Origin: Planctomycetota bacterium
GTDB taxonomy: Bacteria > Planctomycetota > Planctomycetia > Planctomycetales > Planctomycetaceae
DNA length: 64,000 nucleotides
Assembly: GCA_003671275.1 (NCBI GenBank)
Contig: QWPB01000184.1
Location: 62,001 to 126,000, forward strand
Reading direction: 5' to 3'
In this document: positions 38,142 through 47,756 of the stretch, piece by piece
How the letters are laid out: each line of letters starts with the position of its first letter
Numbering within the stretch: the stretch's first letter is position 1
Notes under the pieces: model-generated
Seen by the model: the letters and a program-made list of their open reading frames with translations, nothing else
What the model was told of the DNA's origin: nothing
Databases searched by the model: none
Position numbers and translations under genes: made by a program

Positions 38142-39335
38142 ATGTCGCACCGATCCAGCGAACAGACCATCGCCTTGTTCAGCAAGTATGTGGTTCCCAA
38201 CTATCGCCGGTATCCGGTCTGCCTGGTCAAAGGCGAGGGCAGTTACGTCTGGGACGCCGAGGGAAAACGCTACCTCGACCTGTTCCCAGGCTGGGGCTGC
38301 AACATGCTTGGCTACACCCCGAAGAAGGTGATCGAAGCGGTCCAGAAGCAGGTCGCTGAACTGATTCATGTCCCGAATACATGGTACATCGAGAAACAGG
38401 GCGAACTCGCCGAGGCCCTTTGCACTCGCAGCTTCGGAATGGCGTTCTTCTGCAACAGCGGAGCGGAAGCCAACGAAGGGGCGATTAAGCTGGCCCGGCT
38501 GCACACTCCGGCGGGAAAGTACAAGATCATCACATTTCTCGATGGTTTTCACGGACGGACATTCGGAGCCGTCTCCGCCACAGCCCAGCCGAAATACCAC
38601 GAGGGGATTGGCCCCATGCTGCCGGGGTTCACCTATGCTCCTCGGAATGACCTGAATGCGGTTCGCGAATTGATCGACGACGAGACCGCCGCGATCATGA
38701 TCGAGCCCGTTCAGGGAGAGGGAGGGGTCAACATTCCCGCACCCGGATTCCTGGAAGGGCTCCGCCAGCTGTGTGATGAATTCGGCTTACTCCTGATTTT
38801 CGACGAAGTCCAGACCTGTAATGGCCGGACCGGAAACTGGTTCGGCTACCAGACCTTTGGGGTGCAGCCCGACATTATCACCTTGGCGAAGGGGGTCGCA
38901 TCGGGCGTGGCTTGCGGTGCGATTATCTGCAAGGAGGAGATCGCACCGAGTCTGCGTCCCGGGATGCATGCCAGTACGTTTGGCGGAAACCCGATCGCGA
39001 TGGCAGCGGGTCTGGCCACGATTCAGATGATTGAAGAGGACGACCTGCTTGCTCATAGCCGCAAGATGTCCGAGCGATTCCGCCAGCACTTTACCAAACT
39101 CAAGGCGGAACTGCCGCTGATTCGCGAACTGCGGATCTGCAACATGATGATCGGTATGGAATTGGCGATCACGGCGACTCCAGCCGTCGGCAAATGCATG
39201 GAGAAGGGCCTGCTGATTAATGCCACACACGACACGGTCGTGCGATTGCTCCCCGCTCTGAACATCACCCCGGAGCAGGTCGACGAAGGCTGCGACATTC
39301 TGGGAGGTGTCCTTCGCGAGATGGCTGCCGGGTGA
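38142..39335 (+). CDS. Class III PLP aminotransferase, acetylornithine aminotransferase-like
   Basis: A 397-residue fold-type I, class III aminotransferase. [15 protein letters not shown] binds the cofactor phosphate, [20 protein letters not shown] is the ArgD-type signature, [15 protein letters not shown] holds the PLP Asp, and [14 protein letters not shown] carries the Schiff-base Lys. The overall pattern is nearest to acetylornithine/succinylornithine aminotransferase (ArgD), probably serving arginine synthesis; related omega-amino aminotransferases cannot be excluded. The frame opens at 37986, but the conserved N-terminus and an AGGA upstream favour the ATG at 38142. Confidence 0.88.
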   Translation: MSHRSSEQTIALFSKYVVPNYRRYPVCLVKGEGSYVWDAEGKRYLDLFPGWGCNMLGYTPKKVIEAVQKQVAELIHVPNTWYIEKQGELAEALCTRSFGMAFFCNSGAEANEGAIKLARLHTPAGKYKIITFLDGFHGRTFGAVSATAQPKYHEGIGPMLPGFTYAPRNDLNAVRELIDDETAAIMIEPVQGEGGVNIPAPGFLEGLRQLCDEFGLLLIFDEVQTCNGRTGNWFGYQTFGVQPDIITLAKGVASGVACGAIICKEEIAPSLRPGMHASTFGGNPIAMAAGLATIQMIEEDDLLAHSRKMSERFRQHFTKLKAELPLIRELRICNMMIGMELAITATPAVGKCMEKGLLINATHDTVVRLLPALNITPEQVDEGCDILGGVLREMAAG

Positions 39336-39380
39336 GTGCGGAACTCGGGTGCCTCGTGGCTGTTGTTCAAAGGCGATTGC

Positions 39381-40667
39381 TCAGTGGCGGGTGATCTGTT
39401 GCAAGGCGGTCAGGGCTACCTGGGCGGCTACGGCATGGGAGTGCCGGTCTCGGACTTTGGTGGCCCCGGCATGTGCCAGTCGGCGGTGCTGCGCGGGATC
39501 GCGTTTCAGGCGGAGAATGGCCTCGGCCAGCAATTCCGCATTTTGCGGAGGGACGAGCAGGCCACCCGATTCGTCCGTTCCCACCAACTCGGGGTAGGCC
39601 CCCGTGTTCGGCTGTACGACGGGGACACCGCTGGCCCAGGCTTCCAGGACAGGAATTCCCTTGGGTTCCGCGTACTCGGCGGGTACCGAAAACAGATCCA
39701 GTTCTCGATAAAAAGCCACCTTGTCCTCGATGGTGTTCGGACTTCCGCAAAACCGAAAGCGTTCGCCGAAAGCCGCCCCGCGTCGCAGCTGGGCCTCGTA
39801 GTATCTCCGGTGCTGGACCGGCAGGTAGCCGCCGACGTGCAGCCGAATTTCCGAGTCTTGCCGGGCGACGATTTCGAAGGCGTCCAACAGGTGGTGCAGC
39901 CCCTTTTCTGGAGCCAGTCGCGAGAAGAACCCCAAAGTGAAAGGCCGCTCCTTGGAGACAAATGGAGAAACGATGTGGGGATCGAGGTCAATTGAGAGCG
40001 GAATTCTTTGGAACCGCTCGGGAGGCAGAGACAGCAGGTTCGCCATCAAATCTCGGTAATACCACGAATGCGTCAGAAAACCATCAAACTCCTGCGCCCG
40101 TGCGGATACAGCGGCAATGGCGGGTAAGCGGTGCGAAGTGGGAAGCCCATTCAAGAAGATGTCATCCCCTTGCAGAATGCAGGCCACGGGGCCCGCGAAC
40201 TCCCGACGGACCTGAGGCAAACAACCACTCAACAACGCGTTACTGAAGACCACGATGTCGGGGCGCAGCTCGTGACCGATGTAATTGGCCAATTCTTCGC
40301 CCGCTTCCCGCAGGGGGCCGTCTTCACCCTCCAGCATTCGAAGGGTCAATTCCCCGAGTTCGCTCGCGTCATTGCTTATCGAGAATCTGGTAAGCTGGCG
40401 GATGATCCATGGCTGGTCCAGCCAGCTTTTCGTCCAACCCGGCAAGGCCGCCCAGAAACGTGACCGGGCGTTCAGGTAGACATTGACTCCACCGAAAAAG
40501 ACTCGAGACTGGGCATGGTTAGATTCGTCGACGCGAATGGGGGTATAGGTCGGAATTAGCGTGACGGGCGTTCCCGAGACCATCAAACCCCGGGCCCACG
40601 TGTTGTCCTGCATGCAGGAGCCGCAGAACATTCCGGCCCCGCCAGCAGTGACGATTGCAACGTGCAT
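39381..40667 (-). CDS. Glycosyltransferase family 4 protein
   Basis: A 428-residue GT-B glycosyltransferase. The N-terminus carries AIVTAGGAGMFCGSCMQDN, and the C-terminal domain has the GT4 (group 1) donor-site signature (GFFSRLAPEKGLHHLLDAF, then FSVPAEYAEPKGIPVLEAWASG with the E-x7-E region). The acceptor is unknown, perhaps a surface polysaccharide or lipid. It is convergent with the aminotransferase gene and divergent from rplS, with a 280-base gap in between. Confidence 0.88.
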   Translation of the reverse strand: MHVAIVTAGGAGMFCGSCMQDNTWARGLMVSGTPVTLIPTYTPIRVDESNHAQSRVFFGGVNVYLNARSRFWAALPGWTKSWLDQPWIIRQLTRFSISNDASELGELTLRMLEGEDGPLREAGEELANYIGHELRPDIVVFSNALLSGCLPQVRREFAGPVACILQGDDIFLNGLPTSHRLPAIAAVSARAQEFDGFLTHSWYYRDLMANLLSLPPERFQRIPLSIDLDPHIVSPFVSKERPFTLGFFSRLAPEKGLHHLLDAFEIVARQDSEIRLHVGGYLPVQHRRYYEAQLRRGAAFGERFRFCGSPNTIEDKVAFYRELDLFSVPAEYAEPKGIPVLEAWASGVPVVQPNTGAYPELVGTDESGGLLVPPQNAELLAEAILRLKRDPAQHRRLAHAGATKVRDRHSHAVAAQVALTALQQITRH

Positions 40668-40899
40668 CGAGGGGGCTCTCGGGTGAAGGACGATCTTTCA
40701 ATCGTAGCAAAAGTGGGTTCCACTGGTCTACGAAATAGACGTATCATCAATTCTGAAAAACCCTTGCGACACCATCGCCGGGTTGTGGCCGCCGCACAAA
40801 AACATCGGCAGGGAACGCTTGCCGCGTGAGCGACGATCGGATACCCTTCCCGATTCCCCCGCCTGGCCCTTGGCTTGGGTGGAGACAGGTCCGGACTTG

Positions 40900-40941
40900 C
40901 AGGTCAAAACCGTGCGGGTCAGAACCGAGACAGGTCAAAAC
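40900..40941 (+). repeat. Three direct repeats in the rplS leader
   Basis: CAGGTCAAAAC at 40900-40910, CGGGTCAGAAC at 40915-40925 and CAGGTCAAAAC at 40931-40941 recur at 15-16 base spacing directly before the rplS start codon. The last copy's AGG may serve as the ribosome site. Confidence 0.5.
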
Positions 40942-40947
40942 AACGCC

Positions 40948-41316
40948 ATGCACAAGCTCATCACGCTCGCTGAACAACCTCACATCCGCGAAAAGCGGTT
41001 CAATTTCCAGATCGGGGACAGTGTTGATGTCCACACCCGAATTCTGGACGGGGATAAAGAACGCATCCAGATCTACTCCGGCGTCGTAATTTCGATGCGT
41101 GGAGCGGGCATGGGTGAAATGTTCACCGTTCGCCGGATCGTCGCCAGCGAAGGTGTCGAGCGAACCTTCCCCATCAACAGCCCCAAGATCGCTGACGTGG
41201 TCGTCAAGCGGCATGGTGTTGTTCGCCGTGCCAAGCTGTACTTCCTCCGTGATCGCGTGGGTAAGAAGACCCGCCTGACCGAGCGTCGTGCCAAGGCCTC
41301 TTCGTCCGACGAATAG
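40948..41316 (+). CDS. rplS: 50S ribosomal protein L19
   Basis: A 122-residue ribosomal protein bL19. FQIGDSVDVHTRI and RIQIYSGVVISMRGAGM match the conserved core, and ERTFPINSPKIADVVVKRHG with VVRRAKLYFLRDRVGKKTRL is the canonical C-terminal part, so length and signature fit the family. The open frame continues upstream to 40783, but only the ATG at 40948 gives a family-length protein. It is followed by a strong terminator, so it is transcribed without the usual rpsP-trmD neighbours in this window. Confidence 0.96.
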   Translation: MHKLITLAEQPHIREKRFNFQIGDSVDVHTRILDGDKERIQIYSGVVISMRGAGMGEMFTVRRIVASEGVERTFPINSPKIADVVVKRHGVVRRAKLYFLRDRVGKKTRLTERRAKASSSDE

Positions 41317-41369
41317 TCTTAACCGAACGGTTAGGCTGTACCATCCAGACTTCAAAGTCTGCCTCCTCT

Positions 41370-41400
41370 AAAAACCGTCGGCGGGTCCGGCGGTTTTTTG
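41370..41400 (+). terminator. Rho-independent terminator after rplS
   Basis: AAAACCG...CGGTTTTTT forms a GC-rich stem (about 41372-41380 with 41387-41396) followed by T's, some 55 bases beyond the stop codon. A small palindrome (CAGACTT/AAGTCTG, 41347-41362) precedes it. Confidence 0.8.
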
Positions 41401-41446
41401 TTTTCCAGGGGCCGTGTACGATCTGTGCTGTCCTCAGGAGACAGCT

Positions 41447-41827
41447 GTGATTCCTCAACGCTGGTGGGCCTATCTATTCGGAAATCGGGGAGAGCGACTG
41501 GCCGCTCGAACATTGCAGGCCAAGGGCTATCGCATCCTGGCGAGGAACTGTCGGAATCGTTTCGGTGAGATTGATCTAATTGCCTGCGATGGGGAGACCA
41601 TCGTGTTTGTCGAGGTCAAAACGAGATCTCAGACAGGTAGCGGGCGTCCGGAAGAATCGATCACTGCAGGCAAGAAACGCTCGCTGACGCGGGCCGCTTC
41701 GGCTTGGCTTCACCGCTACCGACTCGATCACCGCCGATGCCGGTTTGATGTGGTGGCCATTTTATGGCGAGAGGGGCAGCCACCGGAGATTGAACATTAT
41801 ACGTCGGCCTTCGACGCGACGAATTAG
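41447..41827 (+). CDS. YraN family (UPF0102) putative endonuclease-fold protein
   Basis: A 126-residue protein of the YraN/UPF0102 family, a restriction-endonuclease-like fold. GERLAARTLQAKGYRILARN, FGEIDLIACDGETIVFVEVKTR (with the E-D-E-x-K-like catalytic set) and the C-terminal RRCRFDVVAI match the family. Its function is unclear; a role with Holliday junction or DNA processing has been proposed for relatives. The GTG at 41447 with AGGAG six bases upstream is preferred over the GTG at 41414. Confidence 0.88.
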   Translation: MIPQRWWAYLFGNRGERLAARTLQAKGYRILARNCRNRFGEIDLIACDGETIVFVEVKTRSQTGSGRPEESITAGKKRSLTRAASAWLHRYRLDHRRCRFDVVAILWREGQPPEIEHYTSAFDATN

Positions 41828-41927
41828 AGAGTTCAGCCTCTCCGTTCGGCAGTGCAGGGATGTCTGTGTCACTGACCGATGGAGTGGACAGCCTCGTCTG
41901 TCTTCCCAGTGGGGTCCAGCCCAGATG

Positions 41928-42461
41928 TCAGGATACCGTTGTGGCCGGCTCGTTGGAGGCCACTTCCGGCAGTTGAAGCAACTCGTCCAGACGACGGGGA
42001 TCAGCCTGATTCGTCGTGGCCTTGCGGGCCTGGTAGAACTCGATGAATTCATTAAACAGCTTCTCAAAGTCAGTTAGCAGATCCCCATCCCGCAGTTTGA
42101 CGGGCCGGGGAGCTTTCCCCGCCATCAGGTCTTTCAGGGCGTGCGAGAACCGCACCAGCGGTCCTGCGACCCGGTGGGTTTGTCGGATCACCTCGTACAT
42201 GACGATCGGCAGCATCACACAGGCCCCGACAACGAGCGGGGTGTATTCCGACAAAAAGTGCGAGTACAACTGATCGACCGACCGCATGACGCTCGTGCCA
42301 GTTAACTGGCCGATTCGTTCCCGGATGAAGAAGTACAGGAACGAGGCATGCCACAAGGCGAGATGATACAACGCCTAGTACATCGCGAATCGCACAACCA
42401 AGGTTCCCTGGATGCCGGAGCTGACAAACAGCTTCTTGCGAGAAAATAGACTGAAGGCCAT
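41928..42461 (-). pseudogene. Membrane protein gene interrupted by an in-frame TAG
   Basis: On the minus strand an ATG at 42461 starts a frame reading MAFSLFSRKKLFVSSG and continuing to MY, then TAG at 42377-42375. The same frame goes on without further stops to 41928 (ALYHLALWHASFLYFFIRE... to the end). A TGG (Trp) at the TAG would restore about 177 residues: two membrane helices followed by a HAMP-like linker (VIRQTHRVAGPLVRF, DGDLLTDFEKLFNEF). A TTG at 42371 could restart translation and give 147 residues. It is either a recent nonsense mutation, a sequencing error or a restart. Confidence 0.65.
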
Positions 42462-42669
42462 GACGCACGACACGACACTGGAGGAATACAGAGAAACCAA
42501 GTCGATCAAGGCTTCTGCAGAAATCCTAGGTCACAGCGCGCGGGGGATGTGGCGAAAGCGCCATCCGTAAAGTTCGTCCAGCCGCAAACGCCCTGTTGCC
42601 GCCCCGATTTTACGGATTGGCCTCTTGGGTTGGTTAATAACGATTATAGGAAACGGGATGATGTTTCTG

Positions 42670-45600
42670 TTATGTCGCGGGGGGCGCTGCCGGTGGGGAC
42701 TGTCCCATCTCCGAGCGGATCTGGTCGCGGCGTCGGGTCAGCCGGTCCCTGAAGGGGCGCACCAGAAAGTCTTCGGGGTGATTCACCAGGAAATCGTCCA
42801 TCACCGCAACGGCCCGATCCAACAGGACGACCGACTCGGCAGCCCGTTCTGTACGAGCCAGCAAATCCGCCAGTCCCGACAGCGATTTGACATAAGTGAT
42901 CTGATACAGGCTCGTCGTGGGATAGCGCCGGGCAAGGGAGCCTTGAATCTCGATCGCCCGTCGATACCCGCTTTCGGCCTGGGCCTCTTTGTTGGTCGCC
43001 AACTGGATCATCGCCAGCCGACGCAGGGCCGACCCCATGAGGGACTGGTACTCCGGGATGGTTGGGGATTCATTCAGCAGGTTCTCCAAAAGGGTAATCG
43101 CCCTTTCCAGTCGGCTGATGCTCTCCTCGTCAGGTTCCGCGGGGTGATCGGTCGGTACGGGGACACACAACAGATCGGCGAGTTCAAACCGATAGGTGGG
43201 AGACTCCGGAGAGGTTTCTCCCAGGCTGGTCATGTGGTCAATCGCGGTTTGTAGATCCTGTCGAGCCTTTTCTGATTGTCGTTCCCGGCGATGGAGATAG
43301 TGTCGATTGCGATAGGCCCGTGAGAGCAACAGCTTCACCTGCATGTTGGTGGGCTGGGACTGGGACAGGCGTTCGAGGATCTCGACGGCTTCGAACGACA
43401 AGCGGCTCCAGATGTCGGGACCACGTGAGCGAGGCTCTCGTCCGGGATCCCGGTCGCTGCGGTCCGGACCACGTCGTCGATCGCGATCACCCGTGTTCGG
43501 TCGTGGTCCATCGGTGGCAGGCGGACGGGTGTCTGTACTGGAGCTGTTGGGGGGTGGGGGCGGACGACGCCCCTCCAGAAACATCGCCGAAACCAGTTCG
43601 TAGCTGCCGGAACGGATGAAGACCGTGTCAATCAGCAGCAGTGTTTCGGCCAGCTCCAACTGGACTTCAAAGACATCCGAATACCTTGAATCCGACAGGA
43701 TGGATCGGGCTTGGGCGTGGGATTCAAAGGCCGTGCGTCCCGCTCCCCGCTGGGTCATGGCGACGCCCAGTCGGTTCCAGCATTCGGCATGCGCAATTCG
43801 CAGGGGAACCGACGCGGGCTGGGTCTGGCGCAGCTTGGCATACATTGACTCACTCTGGCGATAGGCCGCTTCCGCAGCGTCAGCCCGCCCCAGTTGCAGA
43901 TGGATGTCGCCAATCCTCCGATGAATCTGTGCGGTCTCCAGGGTGAAGTCGGTCTGGTTTTGCTGAGCGAATTGATCAAAAAATTCCAACAGCCGGGCCA
44001 GCAAGGCGGCGTCGGCGGCACTGACCTCCGAGGCATGTACCACAACAGGTTCATCCGGCTCACCGTCGGCAATCATCGACAACCGGCTGCCCCGGGCGGC
44101 AATGTTGTCCATGATGTCTTCAAATGAGCGGATGGCGAGTTTCAGGTTGGCGTCGGCCAGTTCGCGATCCCGTCGGGCTTCGGTGGCGGCGTTCTCCGCC
44201 TGGGTACTTTTCAGGTCGAGGTGGGTCATCGCCTTTTGAATCCGCCGATTCGAGACCCCCAATACCGCGACCAGTGAGAGCATCAGAAGCATACTGATGG
44301 CCGTCAAGGCGGCGATCGTGGGGTTGTGGCGACTCCATCGCCACAGTCTCTCGACGGGGGTGACTTGCCGGGCTTTAATCGGCTGATCGTTACAGAACCG
44401 GCGCAGGTCTTCCGCAAACTCAGCAGCGGTTTGATAGCGATGGATCGGATCCGCAGCGCACGCTTTGATCGTGATTGTTTCCAGGTCAGCTGGGATGGCC
44501 GGATTGATCGATCGCGGCTTCCGCGGAAGTTCGCGAGTACCACGCCGTACGATTTCCGCCAGAGGCTCATCCGGAAACGCAGCCGTCAGTGTCAGCCACT
44601 CAAATAACGTAAGCCCCAGCCCGTAGATGTCGCTGCGCTGGTCCGATTTCCCCTGCAGTTGTTCCGGGGCGACATACCGCATGGTTCCAATAAAATCGCC
44701 ACTACCCGTGATGGATTGATCCTGCACGTCAAGACGGGCGAGACCGAAGTCCGTGATCCAGGCGACTCCCTCTCGATCGAGAATCAGATTGGCCGGTTTC
44801 ACATCGCGGTGCAGCACTCCCCAATGGTGGGAATGGGCCAGCGCATCCGCCGCAGAGGCAATGGTCGCAGCAATCTCCATCCATGCGGCGGGGCGTGTCA
44901 TCACCGCTTGCGGGGTGACCGGGGGGGTGGCGGGTCCGGCGACAATGCGCAGATTATCACCACTGGTCGATTCCGTAGTGACTTGCAGGGGAGAGACGAC
45001 GCGCGAACCCGTTTCTTGGCTGTCGAGTTCGGTGAATCCAGTTCCTGATCCCGTCGAGGTGTCTTCCAGCCCACTCACCAGCAGCCGTTGAACCGTGCCG
45101 CTGATCGAGGCCATGGAGCTGGGGGTTTCTCGGAGCGCTCCATGCTTCAGATCATCGGGAAGCCCTTTTCGCCAAGCCTGGATGAGTCGGCTGAGGGGCA
45201 CCCCGTCGATGAATTGCATCGCGTAGAAATGCAGGCCCTGATCTTCACCAATCCCATAGACCGGGACGATATTCGTATGGTGCAGCCGGGCTGCGGCTTC
45301 GGCCTCGCGACGGAAGCGGGCACTTTGCCGAGAATTCATTCCCAACTGGGTGCCCAGGACCTTCAGGGCGACCCGGCGATGCAGCGAGAGCTGCTCCGCT
45401 TCGTAAACAACGCCCATGCCGCCGCGACCGATTTCGCGAACGATTCGAAAGTCGCCCAGCTGGGCCGGCGGGGCTGGACCGATCGACGCGGGGCGACTCC
45501 CCGAGGAGTGAACCTTGTGCAGCTTGAGCTGTTCGAGTTCCAGCACCGTGGGGAACAGCTCGCGGATTTCTTCCGCTAATTCAGGGTGTCGTACGGCGTA

Positions 45601-45696
45601 TTCCTCGATCGTCGGTCGTTCGCCATTCCGAAACCGGGCCACGAACTCTTCGGAGAGCTTGTCGAGCGGATCGCAGGTCTCCGACGTGTTAAACAT
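42670..45696 (-). CDS. Membrane-anchored Ser/Thr protein kinase with TPR-like C-terminal region
   Basis: A 1008-residue Hanks-type kinase. A short N-terminal leader with a recruitment motif (DKLSEEFVARFRNGERPTIEEY) is followed by the kinase: GRGGMGVVYEA loop, the VALKVL lysine, HRDVKPANLIL catalytic loop, DFGLARL and APEQLQGKSDQRSDIYGLG. An insertion of about 110 mostly low-complexity residues splits it before the catalytic loop. One membrane helix near 465-485 (LTAISMLLMLSLVAVLGV) is followed by a large TPR-like region. Its start overlaps the sigma factor gene by eight bases, so the two form one signalling unit. Confidence 0.92.
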   Translation of the reverse strand: MFNTSETCDPLDKLSEEFVARFRNGERPTIEEYAVRHPELAEEIRELFPTVLELEQLKLHKVHSSGSRPASIGPAPPAQLGDFRIVREIGRGGMGVVYEAEQLSLHRRVALKVLGTQLGMNSRQSARFRREAEAAARLHHTNIVPVYGIGEDQGLHFYAMQFIDGVPLSRLIQAWRKGLPDDLKHGALRETPSSMASISGTVQRLLVSGLEDTSTGSGTGFTELDSQETGSRVVSPLQVTTESTSGDNLRIVAGPATPPVTPQAVMTRPAAWMEIAATIASAADALAHSHHWGVLHRDVKPANLILDREGVAWITDFGLARLDVQDQSITGSGDFIGTMRYVAPEQLQGKSDQRSDIYGLGLTLFEWLTLTAAFPDEPLAEIVRRGTRELPRKPRSINPAIPADLETITIKACAADPIHRYQTAAEFAEDLRRFCNDQPIKARQVTPVERLWRWSRHNPTIAALTAISMLLMLSLVAVLGVSNRRIQKAMTHLDLKSTQAENAATEARRDRELADANLKLAIRSFEDIMDNIAARGSRLSMIADGEPDEPVVVHASEVSAADAALLARLLEFFDQFAQQNQTDFTLETAQIHRRIGDIHLQLGRADAAEAAYRQSESMYAKLRQTQPASVPLRIAHAECWNRLGVAMTQRGAGRTAFESHAQARSILSDSRYSDVFEVQLELAETLLLIDTVFIRSGSYELVSAMFLEGRRPPPPPNSSSTDTRPPATDGPRPNTGDRDRRRGPDRSDRDPGREPRSRGPDIWSRLSFEAVEILERLSQSQPTNMQVKLLLSRAYRNRHYLHRRERQSEKARQDLQTAIDHMTSLGETSPESPTYRFELADLLCVPVPTDHPAEPDEESISRLERAITLLENLLNESPTIPEYQSLMGSALRRLAMIQLATNKEAQAESGYRRAIEIQGSLARRYPTTSLYQITYVKSLSGLADLLARTERAAESVVLLDRAVAVMDDFLVNHPEDFLVRPFRDRLTRRRDQIRSEMGQSPPAAPPAT

Positions 45697-46345
45697 CCCG
45701 AGGCTTCCCCATGAAGGTTGACAAGGTTCCCAGGATCTCTTTGAGTCGCTTGAGAGCCCGGATGTAACGAATGCTGGCTGCTTTGACTTGAATTCCCAGA
45801 ACCTCCGCGACCTCGTTGTTGCTCAACTCTTCAAAATGCCGGAGAGCCAGTACCTCGCGGTCAATGGGCTCCATATTGTTAATGACCTGCTCCAGACGTC
45901 GCGAAGCTTCGTCCCGCATCAAGGCTTGACTCGGGCTGGATTCCGCCCCCAGTAACTGCCGGGCGATGGCCTGGGAGGTGTCGCTGGACTGGACCTGCTC
46001 AATGGAGACCTCGCGAAAGGCATCCCGCATTTTCGCACCCAGATGCCGGCGATGCACATCAATGATGGTCTGCAAGGCAATCAGCCGCAGCCACACATAG
46101 ATCGACATGGCTGTCGATTCCAGATAGCTGTCCAGACGACTCCGGGCTGCCAGCCAAGCTTCCTGAAGAACATCATCCGGGTCGACCCGGCTGATGGCCA
46201 TCGGATCCATGCGGAATGCCACCAGCCGTCGAAGTCGCGGATGGTGTTTGGTGAATTGCTCCGCCAGCACCCGGTCCGGATCGTCCCGTAACCGCTGTCG
46301 CAGTTGCGGGTCGTCACGCACCAATGACTCCTCGGGTTCGGGCAT
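45689..46345 (-). CDS. ECF-type RNA polymerase sigma factor (planctomycete group)
   Basis: A 218-residue sigma-70 family factor with region 2 (DPDDVLQEAWLAARSRLDSYLE) and region 4 (ALRHFEELSNNEVAEVLGIQVKAASIRYIRAL). No anti-sigma gene is present; the overlapping kinase presumably controls it, as in planctomycete ECF-kinase pairs. The overlap of stop and start codons points to translational coupling. Target promoters are unknown. Confidence 0.92.
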   Translation of the reverse strand: MPEPEESLVRDDPQLRQRLRDDPDRVLAEQFTKHHPRLRRLVAFRMDPMAISRVDPDDVLQEAWLAARSRLDSYLESTAMSIYVWLRLIALQTIIDVHRRHLGAKMRDAFREVSIEQVQSSDTSQAIARQLLGAESSPSQALMRDEASRRLEQVINNMEPIDREVLALRHFEELSNNEVAEVLGIQVKAASIRYIRALKRLKEILGTLSTFMGKPRDV

Positions 46346-46448
46346 GAGTGGACATACTCGGAGAACGGATCAGTGAAGACTGAGTCTACACGGAGCAAGA
46401 CCGGGATGCATGAGAAAGTTGAACACTGGCATAAGATGCCAGTGTTCG

Positions 46449-47348
46449 CTATTTCATCGAAGGGGATCGGCACTGCGACAAAAACTCATCCAGTGCCTGG
46501 GTGGCGGGGTCGTCAGGGGCCCCGAGGTTTTCGTTGATTCGTGAGTGCGTCGTGTCACGGGCCCCGAAAACACGGACCGGGATTTGGGCCTCTTTCAGCA
46601 CAGCTCCCAGCCGCTGAGCCTGGGCCGAAGTGTCCGGATGCTCGCCGACATGGAGAATCAGAAATGGCGGAATCCCCTTGTCGGGAGCGACGTGCGTGAC
46701 GGCTGAAAAATCGATGTGTTTTTCAGGGTCATTCCCAAACTTTTCCCGATGCCCGTACTTGGCTTGCGGCAGATTGTGGACACGCCGTCGGACCTCGGTC
46801 GCCATGATCATCGCGGGCAGGTCGTAGGTGTCGCCATCCACCGGCAGACATCCTTTAATGAACTCCAGCGAGAGCCCTTCCGCTTTGAGATACCGATCAT
46901 CGGTGCAGATCAGGGCTGCCAGCTGGGCCCCCGCCGAGTGCCCCATGACGAGGACTCGCTGCGGGTCTCCGCCATAGTCTGCAATGTGGTCGTGTACCCA
47001 GTGCAGCGACAGCGCCACGTCGCGTACCAGAGTTCCCATGTCCACATGGGGCAACAGGCGGTAGTTGGTCGACACGAAGACGTATCCTCGATCGACAAAA
47101 GCCTGAGGCTTACGCTGGACTTCGGTTTTGTCACCCGCCTGCCATCCGCCCCCGTGAATCCAGAATACAACCGGCAGGGATTGAGCCCCCACCGGAGCAT
47201 GAATGTCCAGAACCTGCCGCTCATGGCCGAACTCGACATACCGCAGGTTCGCGGTAAGCTGGATTTCCGCGGCATGAGCCGGGAAACAGGCCACCAAGCA
47301 GACGACAGCTAACAGGCTGACACCCCATCGGGAAGAGAGACTTTTCAC
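46449..47348 (-). CDS. Exported alpha/beta hydrolase (esterase/lipase-like)
   Basis: A 299-residue protein with a signal peptide ([17 protein letters not shown]) and an alpha/beta-hydrolase core. The oxyanion motif is [12 protein letters not shown], the nucleophile Ser sits in [12 protein letters not shown], and an Asp and His follow near LHVGEHPDT and [12 protein letters not shown]. It resembles the BD-FAE/carboxylesterase group. Substrate unknown. It is divergent from the aldolase gene across 408 bases. Confidence 0.85.
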   Translation of the reverse strand: MKSLSSRWGVSLLAVVCLVACFPAHAAEIQLTANLRYVEFGHERQVLDIHAPVGAQSLPVVFWIHGGGWQAGDKTEVQRKPQAFVDRGYVFVSTNYRLLPHVDMGTLVRDVALSLHWVHDHIADYGGDPQRVLVMGHSAGAQLAALICTDDRYLKAEGLSLEFIKGCLPVDGDTYDLPAMIMATEVRRRVHNLPQAKYGHREKFGNDPEKHIDFSAVTHVAPDKGIPPFLILHVGEHPDTSAQAQRLGAVLKEAQIPVRVFGARDTTHSRINENLGAPDDPATQALDEFLSQCRSPSMK

Positions 47349-47756
47349 GGCAGATCGCTCCTGAAATGGCGGGGATTCGGAAGATTAGATTCCGGAAGTT
47401 TACCCCGACACGGCCTTCTCGGCGACCAGTGATCCACCAATCTGGATTTGATCCCCGTTGCTTTCCGTTCGATGGGTCAATCCCTTACCATCTTCGCTCG
47501 GTTGTTCTTGGCTTCTGGCGATCTGACGCGGGACAGCTGAATTGGGGGGCCGATTGAACGTCCTTTCGTGCCAGGCGAGGAGCACTCTACACCCCCGACC
47601 GAGTGTGCGTGAGCGTGTGTTCACCATCGACAGGCAAGCCGAGCGGAGCGTCTCCGATTCCGATTTGACTGTATTCCGCTTCCCAGAACTCATTCCGCTG
47701 CCTGCGAGTCGCCTCCCGATCTCTCGGCGGAACAGACCCTCACCGGAGATATTGAA
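47349..47756. other. Divergent intergenic region between hydrolase and aldolase genes
   Basis: No gene is seen. It presumably carries promoters for both neighbours. The part at 47655-47700 has a TTGACT-like box but no convincing -10 at normal spacing, so I claim no promoter. A GGAG before the aldolase ATG is the visible ribosome site. Confidence 0.4.
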
